Positions 22,072 to 35,255 of a stretch of 64,000 nucleotides of DNA are shown here, in pieces. Position 1 is the first letter of the stretch, and each line of letters begins with the position of its first letter. The stretch covers positions 11,160,001 to 11,224,000 of the forward strand of contig NC_134943.1 of NCBI RefSeq assembly GCF_051020765.1. The letters run 5' to 3'. The notes beneath the pieces were generated by a model that made no database searches, was not told the origin of the DNA, and was given only the letters and a program-made list of their open reading frames with translations. Source of the stretch: Lasioglossum baleicum (lineage: Eukaryota > Arthropoda > Insecta > Hymenoptera > Halictidae). The position numbers were made by a program, and so were the translations under genes.

Positions 22072-22669
22072 CAGTCAGCAGCAAAACTGATCGCGCACAC
22101 TCTAAATTAGAATACCTTTTTTATGAATGGACCAAGCGACTTGAATTTCTCTGTAAGGCTAGAAGCATTAGTTTAGTAAATGACGTCTAAAAAATATGCT
22201 GAAAAAATGCATTTGGTCGGAATTGTGAAAAACGATAGTAAAAATGGATTTTTGTAAATTTAAAAGATGTGTTTGGTCAACTTGTATAAATTATATACGC
22301 TCCGAAAATTTCATTGGAATTGGTTAATTGGTTTACGAGTTATAAACGATCAAAAGTGGTAAAAATGGCAATTTTTCAAGATTTTCGGCCTTTCACCACT
22401 TTTGATCGTTTATATAACTCGTAAACCAATTAACCAATTTCAATGAAATTTTCGGAGCGTATACAATTTATACAAGTTGACCAAACACATCTTTTAAATT
22501 TTCGTCATTGGCCCAACTAAAAAAGTCGTAAAAATCCATTTTTACTATTGTTTTTCACAAATCCATATTTTTTAGACGTCATTTGCTAAACTAATTCTTA
22601 TAGCCTTACAGACAAATTCAAGTCTTGTGGTAGATTCATAATGTGTGTGATCAGTTTCGTTCCTAACTG
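22072..22669. mobile_element. Long palindromic MITE (CAGTCAG end), Tc1/mariner-like
   Basis: TA (22070-22071) precedes CAGTCAGCAGCAAAACTGATC. The right end in reverse complement reads CAGTTAGGAACGAAACTGATC, then TA (22670-22671). The arms are strongly inverted: 'ggttaattggtttacgagttata' with 'cgatcaaaagtggt' on both sides of a centre near 22375. Arm motifs such as 'caatttcaatgaaattttcgga' recall the elements at 9536 and 13821. It is 598 bp with no transposase. Confidence 0.8.
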
Positions 22670-22768
22670 TAAATTGCTGTACCATTATTTAAAATAATGC
22701 TTACAATATTAGATATGTTGGTATTTAATCTATTATTAAATATTTAAGTCTCGCACGAGTCATTATTA

Positions 22769-22971
22769 GACTGCGGAGCTTTATGCAAAATAAATTCTAC
22801 GTAGATTCCAAGACACAGAGGTTACATAAAAATTTCTTTCTTGTTTTAATTATTTTATTGAACTGAAACTAATACGTTGATGTTCTTAAATTTTTCAAAT
22901 ATATCCACTGCTTTAAATTGTAAGTACCAATATTGGTTGTAAATGCATAAAATCCGCAGTCTGGTCATTAT
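22769..22971. mobile_element. MITE, TAGACTGCGGATC family, AAATAAA subfamily
   Basis: It begins GACTGCGGAGCTTTATGCAA and ends AATGCATAAAATCCGCAGTC. The interior 'agaggttacataaaaatttctttcttgttttaatt' is shared with 31648-31807. It is 203 bp; the right TA is mutated. Confidence 0.8.
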
Positions 22972-22972
22972 A

Positions 22973-23110
22973 TCAATTTCGTAACCACGAACTTTCAAAA
23001 ATCATTGAAAATGGAAATATTCTAGCTAGGAAGAAATGTTTAATTTTCCACCAAAAATGTTAAATCACCCTCAATTTTGCACATACCGCGTCACAGTCCA
23101 TTTCGAATGA
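22973..23110 (-). repeat. Fragment of a dispersed repeat (family D)
   Basis: The order 'atggaaatattctagctaggaagaaatgtttaattttccacc' recurs, diverged, at 36174-36330, and as reverse complement at 42055 and 61425 ('cttccgacctag'). Confidence 0.55.
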
Positions 23111-23768
23111 ACTTCCTGCGAGATGTGATCGGTCCAGCGTGGACCTGCCATTTCCTAGCAAATTTTTCTAGTTTCTTTGGAAGGAAACACGAGGCTCGAG
23201 TGTGGTGGATGATTTGTTAACACGCTTGACGCGTTGTTGAAACGGAGGTGAACATTTATGGATTGCGAATTTGTAAGTTATTTGTATTGTTAGGCGAATT
23301 TGTTCGACACGATAAAAAATCGCTGGAGCACTGTGAGCATGGTCAATACATCTACGTGAAAGAGGATAACTTTGCCACGGGTGTCGAACATTTTTGTCGA
23401 ACGGGACTATTTATCGAAGCACAAAATTAGTGACGATTATTGTTTAACGAATTAATTCATTGAATCTCTATTTGTATAAACAACATCTTGCGTAGATCAC
23501 GTATCGTTTTATACACTGGTTGCCGCTTTTTCTGCACACGCATTGTAGATCCAGTTGATCGTGGCGGTACGAAAATGGCCGCCATCCAGCAACTTCAATT
23601 GCGAACGTTCATCGACTTCTGGTGTTTAGCGCGAACATTCTGTAAATAAACAAATTTATATACTGCCGTGGTATGTAAATATTCTTGACCGACGCTTTTC
23701 TATGCGGAAACTTTTCATTCAGATGCTTCGAAGTGCGAAGCTCTTCGTTTCGTAAAAGCTGACGAATA
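23111..23768. other. Non-coding spacer
   Basis: No exon, RNA gene or repeat recognised. Confidence 0.5.
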
Positions 23769-24193
23769 GACTCCGGATCTTTATGCGTTTATGAAGATAT
23801 TGGTCGCGCGAGAAATATAAAACGAGAAAGGATTAAAAAGATTCAAGAAGAAGAATATGTTCTAATGTCGTTTTTAATGTGACAAAGTCGTTGAGGGATG
23901 GAACGAAGTTTTATTTTGCATTTGGAAATTGGTCGCGTGAGAAATATAAAACGAGAAAGGATTAAAAAGATTCAAGAAGAAGAACATGTTCCAATGTTGC
24001 ATTTAATGTGACAAAGTCGTTAAGGGATGGAACGAAGTTTTATTTTGCATTTGGAAATTGGTCGCGTGAGAAATATAAAACGAGAAAGGATTAAAAAGAT
24101 TCAAGAAGAAGAACATGTTCCAATGTTGCATTTAATGTGACAAAGTCGTTAAGGGATGGAACGAAGTTTTATTTTGCATAGAGATCCGTAGTC
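23769..24193. mobile_element. MITE, TAGACTGCGGATC family, with internal triplication
   Basis: TA, then GACTCCGGATCTTTATGCG. At the right TTTTGCATAGAGATCCGTAGTC, then TA. The interior unit 'ggtcgcg(t/c)gagaaatataaaacgagaaaggattaaaaag...' starts at 23812, 23931 and 24060 (periods 119 and 129 bp). The last two copies are nearly identical, so the element grew after insertion. Confidence 0.85.
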
Positions 24194-24195
24194 TA

Positions 24196-25018
24196 GTAAT
24201 GAATAACGTGCATAAGTTTATCGCTATACTATCCGAGAATAATGTATATAAAAATGCACAATCCGATCACAGTTCCTCGACTTTGCGTCTTAGACGAAAT
24301 TCCTATGATTTGCGAGTCGATGAACGAAAGTAATTTATTTACAGCGGATTTAACGCAACATTTCCGAAACTTGATATCGTTAAGAGTTGAATTAACAAAC
24401 CTCGTTTCGTCTGCGATTTCGTCGAAACTAATCTATGGAAGCTCGTATGTTGTTAAGTTTGTTTCTGGCGTAATTGAAAGTTTCGCGAGACGCCTGCCAC
24501 GGTTGCCAACCGAGCCTATCTTATTTCGGATAAGTGCGCGACGCAATAAATAATATAATTATACCGTGCAGGCGGCCAGGCCTACGGTGTTCGATCGATG
24601 ACGATTTATCTTTATTGTCGATCAGATCGAGGATATACGACGACGTTCTATAGATCTCTGGATTCCCCGTCGAGTAATTAAAAGGGGAAAAATCATGGAC
24701 GCGTGTTATCAGTCAATTCGCGAATACAAATTAAGCGTGTATTGTTTCTAACGAGGTTGGCTCACGAAGGTGCAGCGAGTCGCCGCTATACTCCTTGCAA
24801 TAATTATGCCACTTGCCGTCATCGGCGTTTTGTTCATTACGAAAGCCCGGATAATTGTCTCTGCGTTGCGACAGTTTTGCTTTCCGTTTCGCAATATTTA
24901 CGGGATTGTTGTTGCCGTTCTTAACATCCCATAATCTTTCCATTCACGTAGTTCATTTCAATTTCTCTCTCACAACGACTCCAGCCGACTATTAATCTCT
25001 CCGGAAATGTAATCAATA
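24196..25018. other. Non-coding spacer
   Basis: A 103-codon plus frame at 24242-24553 lacks any recognisable domain, splice context or compositional distinction, and is treated as chance. Confidence 0.4.
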
Positions 25019-25825
25019 GACTGCAGATCTTCGTGCGTTTGTGGTGTTCGTACAATTTTCAAAGAGACATTTAGGGTAAAGTCGTTATCGACAGAACGTT
25101 TTCGAAATTAATACATTGTTGACCGGTCGCGAGTTAATTCGTGTTTGCACTGGTATTATCAATTCCAATTTATGAAACCCAGGGCGAAATAGAATATTTC
25201 GAAACCTTTGTTTATTCATTTATAGAAAAGATATGTTCAAAGTTTCATCTTAATTCATTATGTATAAATAAAGTATATTGAAGTTTATTTAGATTGTTTT
25301 ACATTCAATTACGAAATAATAGTCGGTGACACGAGATTGCCTCTGTGCAAAATTGCCGGTCAACAATGTGATTTAATAAACATAACACGAAGTACCTAGT
25401 ATTACTTTATTTTGAAGAATAAAATTGATGTTTCTCCTTCGTGTAGAAATCAAAAGTATTACTGTTTCCGATAATAGAAAATGCTACGAAACTGTGACAC
25501 ACCAGAGGCTAATAAAATAATGATTTTATCGTGCTACGGCATAAAAGAAAATTAACTAATCAATTTATTATCACAAATTTCTTGTGTCGAAGCGTCAACT
25601 TTCTTTTGCTTTTTAACAAAATCGTCCAGAAAAATTTGACGATACAGAAGAAAGGTTGATGATCGATCGTCCATCACAGATAATGGAAATAAATGACAGA
25701 ATATTAACAAAGATCAAGGACATCCGAATCGTGAACAGTTAGACGTTAAAAGGTGAAAGAAATTTTCTGCAATTCGGTGGATTTGGTAAAACAGTCGTTA
25801 AAAATTTGCACAAAGATCCACAGTC
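25019..25825. mobile_element. Possible long member of the TAGACTGCGGATC family
   Basis: The left end TAGACTGCAGATCTTCGTGCG (25017) and right end TTTGCACAAAGATCCACAGTC (to 25825) are in the expected orientation, 807 bp apart. The interior is not shared with the other copies, so this may be an enlarged copy, a nested insertion, or two unrelated solo ends. Confidence 0.5.
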
Positions 25826-26545
25826 GGTTGATTGAAGTTCCTACCAGCAGGAAATGTGACCGAAAATCGATCCCAGGTGTTTCGGGATCGATTCCCGAAT
25901 TGATAAGATGCATCCAGTCGATAAGAGACTGATTCGGGGAATCGTTACAATGATTATGAATTTCGCATTAACTCACGACGATGACCGCGTCGTCGAAAAA
26001 GGCCTGACTACCCGGAAGGTGTTAGCGTAATCTAAGTGCGATAGATTAAGAACTTTTTTATGGGCAACAGAATGAGCGATCTGCTCGTCGAATACTTCGA
26101 ACGATGAATTCACCGTTGTCGGGATCGACGATGTGTTTGCGCGTGTGTTTCCAAGCATTTCAGCACACTTTGACGCCAGACGAATGCTCGAATTCGATTC
26201 GCCACGCGCACGTAAAACATTTTGTTATATAAATAATGAACGATAGCCTGGCTCTCTCTCGGCGGACAACGTGTCCGAGCACATCCTATTGTAGTGTTGT
26301 GGCGCAACAGTACGCACGAATTTGTATAAATGTACGAGAACATGTAAACATTTTAATTCGAGCCGAGACGAATTGTCTTCGTGGCTACCACGGTCGGCCA
26401 GAAGAATTTTAGCAGGGTTTATACAAAAAGAAAAAAGAAACTTTCAAAATAGTAGCACGTAAGTGGAAAAGAATCTAGAGAATGAATAATTAACTATTAA
26501 CGCTATAGGAGTCCAATCGACTTGGCCATTGAGAATTGAGGGTTA
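25826..26545. other. Non-coding spacer
   Basis: Minus-strand frames at 25973-26343 have no recognisable domain. Confidence 0.4.
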
Positions 26546-26867
26546 AACTGTGCCTCGGCTAGCCAGAAATTTTTGCCTCACTCTTATGCGATCCTGTAGA
26601 TTTTGTGCAGAAAATTCCAAAAATCCGAGTTTTGGTTGTAGGAGATCTTCGTTCAAAAGTTATGAGCGTTTAAAGTTGAGCGATTCGCAGTGTTTTCGGC
26701 AGATAAGAGTGCCGCTATGTTGGTAAATCGCGCTGAACTTTAAACACTCGTAACTTTTGAACCTTTAATCTGTCAGGATGGAGACTTGGATTTTTGGCAT
26801 TTTCTCGGCCATATCTATGGATTACACAGGGAGAAGGCAAAAACGTCTGGTTACCCAAGATACAGTG
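26546..26867. mobile_element. Imperfect palindromic element
   Basis: The left arm 'aactgtgcctcggctagccagaaatttttgcc' pairs with the right arm whose reverse complement reads 'cactgtatcttgggtaaccagacgtttttgcc'. Inner arms 'gttcaaaagttatgagcgtttaaagttgagcg' and 'cgctgaactttaaacactcgtaacttttgaac' pair too. It is about 322 bp with no clear target duplication. Confidence 0.65.
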
Positions 26868-27708
26868 CAGCCGAATTGAGATTATTTGTATCTTATGCGA
26901 TACCATTTAGGTGCCGTTTCATGGCTAGAACACGAAGCCGAACGGAGTGGAAGGAAATAGGGAAAACCGATGGAAAAAAATACAGTAGAGAGACGTATAA
27001 TTATGTAACCTAGTGGAATATAACATATATGCCGGGGACCGTGCCGTCGCGTCGCTCTTAAGCAAATATGAAAATGAATACTTGTTCAGGTTAATATTCG
27101 AGTGTTGAATAATCCATAGCGAGGTGATGAATCGACTATTATTATTAAGGGAACTGACGTTACTTTTATCGGAAAGCGATATTGAATGTTGTAATAAAAC
27201 TATCGATTTTACGGACTTTCACTTAAGAAGTTTCAAATATATCGAGGGCAGGGATTAAGAAGGATTTTTCTTTCGTTGAGTTTTCTCGATTCTTATACCA
27301 TGGTTAATTATTCTAATTGTTTCACTAATTGAAATATAAAATGTTTAGCTTTCGTTGTCATTCTAACTTATCTTTCAATCTTCATCTATATTATTGTCTG
27401 TTTGACTTCGGTATACAATGTTACTTCTTATCAGAGGATTTTATTTCAACGTATGTGCGAATTGTTGATTTAGTTATAATTGTGTGTTGAAAGGTTTACG
27501 AAATTTTATGGTGCGCAAGGTAACGAATACTTCTCTTTATCCAAATTCGTTTGAATTTCCAGTCGCGCCGGCGAGAAATTATTGTCGAAATAAAAGTTTG
27601 ATTCTTTATAATATTGATCGAACATTTTTTGAAGCCTGAACCTTCCTTGATCATCACAAGACCTCTTATCCTATCACATTCTATCGAAATATACAGAGAC
27701 AAAGCATA
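26868..27708. other. Non-coding spacer
   Basis: AT-rich, no feature recognised. Confidence 0.5.
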
Positions 27709-27716
27709 TATCCAGG

Positions 27717-27974
27717 CAGGGCCGGTCTTCTCTATAAAGGCGCCTGGGTGCAAGAAACCATTTGGGGCCCTAAATTTTTTGCAAAGTAACAAAAATTACA
27801 AACACGAACACATATTACTAATGCATGTTTATTTAATGCGGGATTTTGTTTTTGCTACTACATTAATTACTTCAGAAAAATTACATTATTTTAGTTCTTG
27901 ATCATGTTGGGGCCCTCTCAATCGCGGGGCCCCGGTGCATAGCATCCGCCGCACCCCCCAGATGGCCGGCCCTG
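27717..27974. mobile_element. Non-autonomous hAT element (MITE) with perfect 8-bp target duplication
   Basis: The element starts CAGGGCCGGTCTTC and ends GATGGCCGGCCCTG, a terminal inverted repeat of CAGGGCCGG. It is flanked on both sides by TATCCAGG (27709-27716 and 27975-27982). An 8-bp duplication and CAGNG termini are diagnostic of the hAT superfamily. It is 258 bp. GC-rich subterminal blocks ('gcgcctgggtgcaag', 'ggggccccggtgc') surround an AT-rich core. A 95-codon frame crosses its boundary and is spurious. The intact duplication suggests a fairly recent insertion. Confidence 0.92.
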
Positions 27975-27982
27975 TATCCAGG

Positions 27983-28384
27983 TTTAGCATGGAACAGAAC
28001 CTACAGTGACATAAATTAGCATTATCTTTAACCAATGCTTCATGCGACATTACCATTTATCTGAAATTGCTAAACACGACCATATCCTCTCTGGTAAAGT
28101 ATTCACATTATCCCCAGATTCCTGCCAGAAACCTTCTTCTCATCACACCACGATCATCACCTTTAATATTGTATTGTATATTGTATATTGTAATGTCATG
28201 GTTAGTGAAAAATAAAGAATGTTAGTTACAACGCAATTAATGTGTTCTTTATTCTCAACCCTGCACATGAATATTCCATAATAGAATTAGATTAATATCT
28301 TCGAAATCTTTGGATACACAAAACAAGATTCGATTTCCGAAGAATTTCGTGCCACCTCCTTGGATCATCATGTTCTTCTAATAC
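27983..28384. other. Non-coding spacer
   Basis: A short 'attgtattgtatattgt' iteration near 28169; otherwise nothing. Confidence 0.4.
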
Positions 28385-28690
28385 AAAACTCAATTTTCGA
28401 GATTCTCGAAAATTTTCGCCAATTTTCGAGCGTCTGACTTGTAGTTGACTTGTACAACTGAATTTTCGATTTTCGCCAATTTTCGACCGTCTGGCTTGAC
28501 GTTGACTTGCACTACTTAATTTTCGAAATTTTTCGACCGTCTGACTTGTCGTTGACTCATACTACTGAATTTCGAATACCTCCTTCGAAAATTTCGAAAA
28601 TCTCGAAAATTGAACTTTGTATTAGGAAAACGATGTCGAAGGAGGTATTCGAAATTCAGTAGTGCAACTCAACGACGAGTCGGACGTTCG
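28385..28690. repeat. About 59-bp tandem repeat with an inverted copy
   Basis: TTTTCGCCAATTTTCGA(G/C)CG, then 'tctg(a/g)cttg..gttgact', recurs near 28412, 28472 and 28531. The stretch 'tgaatttcgaatacctccttcg' at about 28565 is repeated in inverse at 28640 ('cgaaggaggtattcgaaattca'), and 'acaaaactcaattttcga' at 28384 pairs with 'tcgaaaattgaactttgt' near 28603. This is a locus able to form hairpins. Confidence 0.7.
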
Positions 28691-28938
28691 GGAAAAAGTG
28701 GTGGTTCAATAAATATAATACGCAGATATTCTTTTTAATACATAATCTCTTTATTGATTCATCGTAAATTCATACATAAAGTTTATTGTATATTGTACGG
28801 GGAAAGTATATTGTACATGCACATAACGTATGTATATAATATTCTAAACATTTATAACAAGAATGTTGACTATCTCGGAGAGACTCGGCACACCATCAGA
28901 CTTTTAGTGTAATACTGGAGTACAGGGAGTTGCGGACA

Positions 28939-31408
<2,470 letters not shown>

Positions 31409-31637
31409 CACTAAATTATTTGTATTAATTTATATTAACCATTGCCGGTCAAATGACCGGTCTTACATTAAAATTTTGTAATTGTTGAAATTATTACGTT
31501 GCTTGTATGGAAATTGACTTGACAAATTTCTTTATCCGAGCACATATTGCAATAAAAACTGCACGAAATCTAAATAAATAGAGCCTTTGTCAATTTTATC
31601 AGCTGAAACATCCTAATCGCTTTCAGTGCTCGATAGT
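31409..31637 (-). mobile_element. TTAA-type (piggyBac-like) MITE, family B
   Basis: TTAA at 31405-31408 precedes CACTAAAT. The body 'gcacgaaatctaaataaata' and the far end 'taatcgctttcagtgctcgatagtttt' match the reverse complement of the 14657 copy. The right TTAA is mutated (TATAA). A small insertion lies near the left end. Confidence 0.75.
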
Positions 31638-31647
31638 TTTATAACTA

Positions 31648-31807
31648 GACCGCGGATCTGTATGCAAAATAAAAAATGTCTACGGCGATTCCTCAAGAGA
31701 CAGAGGTTACATAAAAAATTCTTTCTTGTTTTAATTATTTTATTAAACTGAAATTAATACGTTGATGTTCTACCACTGCTTTAAATAAATGCATAAAATC
31801 CGCAGTC
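31648..31807. mobile_element. MITE, TAGACTGCGGATC family, TA flanks intact
   Basis: TA, then GACCGCGGATCTGTATGCAAAAT. At the right AATGCATAAAATCCGCAGTC, then TA. The interior matches 22769-22971. It is 160 bp, placed only about 10 bp after the family B element. Confidence 0.85.
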
Positions 31808-31809
31808 TA

Positions 31810-32499
31810 TTTATAACCTTTCAGCGGTGGCGCTCAAGCACTATTCGACTAACGCGGTTTTTCGAATTAAGTTGTTTTTCAATGTACGCGGAAAGCGCTG
31901 GAACGAATTAGCCGCGTAATTCGAGGACTTACCGTACGCCAACAAGTATCGCGATAACAACTTCTCTTGAAACTGCCATTTAAAACGACAACGATTGCGT
32001 TACCGTTGCGTCGGACGACCATTCTTCTTTTTCGTCGCTCGTTCTTCGGCGTTATAAAATAGGATTTACTCGGTTTTATCTGTGTACCACATCTATCGCA
32101 TCGAGATTCACGATAGGGCCCGGTAATCTAGCCCGACGTTTCTTCTACGTCGACTCGACGTGATCAAAATTTGTAAACCAGTTTTTCATCTAAACATGGC
32201 CTTTGACTCCTCGTTCTCGGTAGGAACCGGCACCGAGAAAGCAGACACGACGACCGGTTGCCACAGTCCAGTTTATACTTTCCACGGAATCGTCTTTTGG
32301 ACCTGGCATGCGGAATTTTCGGTTTCCGAGGAAGCTGAACGGGACCAGTTAACGTATCGTTCATACAAGGAATAATAACACCGAACGAGATCGTAAAACA
32401 ACGACGACATTCTTCCTGGTTCAGAATTTATGCGAACGTGGAGACGGTAAAAGCGTACTTCATAGTTTCGAATAGTTTCGATACTTATTTTCACATATC
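31810..32499. other. Non-coding spacer
   Basis: Short frames at 32160-32494 on both strands have no support. Confidence 0.4.
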
Positions 32500-33320
32500 A
32501 GATGTAAATCAATTTGTAATTGTTCACGAAAGTGGACGTTTACAAGAATTTTTATATTTATCAGCAGAAAGTGGACGTTTGTAAAAATTTTGAGACATTA
32601 ATACAATTGAATTGTTCATGATTTGCAATTGTTCACGATGGTCGATGTCCATAAGAATTTTTAAACATCCACTCAATTTAGCTACGCAGTGCAACTGTGT
32701 CTCTAATCTTCACGTGTCAAATGCAAATCAATTAGTAATTGTTTACGAGAGTGGACGTCCATAAGAATTTTGATATTTGTCGGTGGTAACAACTGTGTCT
32801 TTAATCTTTACATATCAAATATAAATCCATTTGTAGTTGTCCACGAGAGTGGAAGAGTTTACAAGAATTTTTACATTTATCAGCAGAAAGTGGACGGTCT
32901 GTAAAAATTTTGAAACATTAATACAATTGAATTGTTCATGATTTGCAATTGTTCACGATGGTCGATGTCCATAAGAATTTTTAAACATCCACACAATTTA
33001 GCTACGCAGTGCAACTGTGTCTCTAATCTTCACGTGTCAAATGCAAATCAATTAGTAATTGTTTACGAGAGTGGACGTCCATAAGAATTTTGATATTTGT
33101 CGGTGGTAACAACTGTGTCTTTAACCTTTACATATCAAATATAAATCCATTTGTAGTTGTCCACGAGAGTGGAAGAGTTTACAAGAATTTTTACATTTAT
33201 CAGCAGAAAGTGGACGGTCTGTAAAAATTTTGAAACATTAATACAATTTAATTGTTCATTTTTTTACAATTGTTCGCGAACGTGGACGTCCATAAGAATT
33301 TTTATACATTCATACTACAT
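32500..33320. repeat. About 320-bp tandem array, 2.5 copies
   Basis: TCAGCAGAAAGTGGACG begins at 32561, 32880 and 33200 (319 and 320 bp). Each unit contains several sub-repeats of the form 'gtggacgt(c/t)(c/t)ataagaattttt'. The first two full copies are almost identical ('ggtcgatgtccataagaatttttaaacatcca'). Confidence 0.88.
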
Positions 33321-34089
33321 TAGCTACGAATGCAACTGTGTCCCTAATCCATTCCTCCGACTATCAGACAGTGCCACCGTGAATGCATCGTCGGTATGGA
33401 CCACAGAATTAAATATCAATCACGATAATTGCCATCGGCGAGCGCGCACATCGTCTCGCAGAACCGTGACGCAAGGAAAACGTTGTTTCAGGAAATTATC
33501 CGGCAAGGGGGCAGTTTCCGATGTCGCCGGCGATGTGCACGTCGAGACTGTGGGTCCGGCCGTAAGATAAAGCCAGAATTATGATGGTCCCCGTTTAAGA
33601 CAATTAAGGTAGAACCGGTTAACAACACGTGTTACAACCAAAGCCCCTTCCCGTATCTCTACTTCGGACTCATAACCCAGCGTCATGTCTTCTAACTAGG
33701 TTCGCTTAAGCTACCCTTAAACGCGGCGAAACTACTGTCACCGGTTAACAAGAACAGCTAGGTTGTTTTCTGGACAACGTTATCGCGGTTTGGTTAATTT
33801 CTAGTTGAGAAAGTCTTGTCGTAGGAGGACCGACACGAGTAGCAAGGTTTTGTGGGACAATTGTTGATCGTTCGCGATCCACAGAGATCGGGAGATAGCG
33901 ACTGTGCCGGTTCGACGATGTCATTTGTTACCGGTATATCTGATCTATCGCGCATGCGCGTTGCCTGCTCGGATACGGAAGGAAGGAATTTGCTAGCCGA
34001 AAATTGCTGGCTTTTTGGGTAGATCGATCAACCAGAAATTGTCTCGTTTTGTGGAAATTCAGTTCGAAATGATTTTATAAGATTCTGCA
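33321..34089. other. Non-coding spacer, GC-richer
   Basis: A plus frame to 33570 runs out of the array and is not supported. Nothing else recognised. Confidence 0.4.
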
Positions 34090-35255
34090 AAGATTTTATG
34101 TTTTTCGATTGTGTGATTTCATATTGAAATAATTTTACAAGACTTATTGTTAGATACATGTTTCAGATTTTTTATTTTTATGCAGTATTCAGGAAGTTTG
34201 GACGTTTTGAGAATATTAAATTGAACCACACAATCAGCATTCAATTTTTCGAAAGATCTATACAATTAGAGGTAATTTCATATTAAACCAATTTTACAAG
34301 ACTCGGATAAGCGTTTTAGATTTCTGATGGAATTTCATATTGAAACAATTTTACAAAACTTATTGTCAGATACATGTTTTAGGTTTTCTACTCTTATGCA
34401 GTATTCAGGAAGTTTGGACGTTTTGAGAATATTAAATTGGACCACAATTAGCATTCAATTTTTCAAAAGATCTATACTATTTAATGTGATTTCATATTAA
34501 AACAATTCTAGAAGACTTATTGTTAGATACATGTTTCAGATTTTCTACTTTTATGCAGTATTCAGGAAGTTTGGACATTTTCAGAATTAAATTGGACCAC
34601 AATTAGCATTGAATTTTTCAAAAGATCTATACTACTGGACGTGATTTCATATTAAAACAATTTTAGAAGACTTATTGTTAGATACATGTTTCAGATTTTC
34701 TACTTTTATGCAGTATTCAGGAAGTTTGGACATTTTCAGAATTAAATTGGACCACAATTAGCATTGAATTTTTCAAAAGATCTATACTACTGGACGTGAT
34801 TTCATATTAAAACAATTTTAGAAGACTTATTGTTAGATACATGTTTCAGATTTTCTACTTTTATGCAGTATTCAGGAAGTTTGGACATTTTCAGAATTAA
34901 ATTGGACCACAATTAGCATTGAATTTTTCAAAAGATCTATACTACTGGACGTGATTTCATATTAAAACAATTTTAGAAGACTTATTGTTAGATACATGTT
35001 TCAGATTTTCTACTTTTATGCAGTATTCAGGAAGTTTGGACATTTTCAGAATTAAATTGGACCACAATTAGCATTGAATTTTTCAAAAGATCTATACTAC
35101 TGGACGTGATTTCATATTAAAACAATTTTAGAAGACTTATTGTTAGATACATGTTTCAGATTTTCTACTTTTATGCAGTATTCAGGAAGTTTGGACATTT
35201 TCAGAATTAAATTGTACCACAGTCAGCATTTAATTTTTCAAAAGATCTGCTTCAA
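34090..35255. repeat. 155-bp tandem array, four near-identical plus diverged copies
   Basis: GATTTCATATTAAAAC recurs at 34644, 34798, 34953 and 35108 (154-155 bp), with older copies near 34114, 34270, 34330 and 34498. The unit contains 'gttagatacatgtttcagattttctacttttatgcagtattcaggaagtttgg'. The central copies are virtually identical and the edges are diverged, as expected from unequal exchange. Confidence 0.92.

Noticed and set aside
24242..24553. 103-codon frame as a small gene
   Set aside because: No domain, no splice context and AT-rich flanks; a frame of this length is expected by chance several times in 64 kb.
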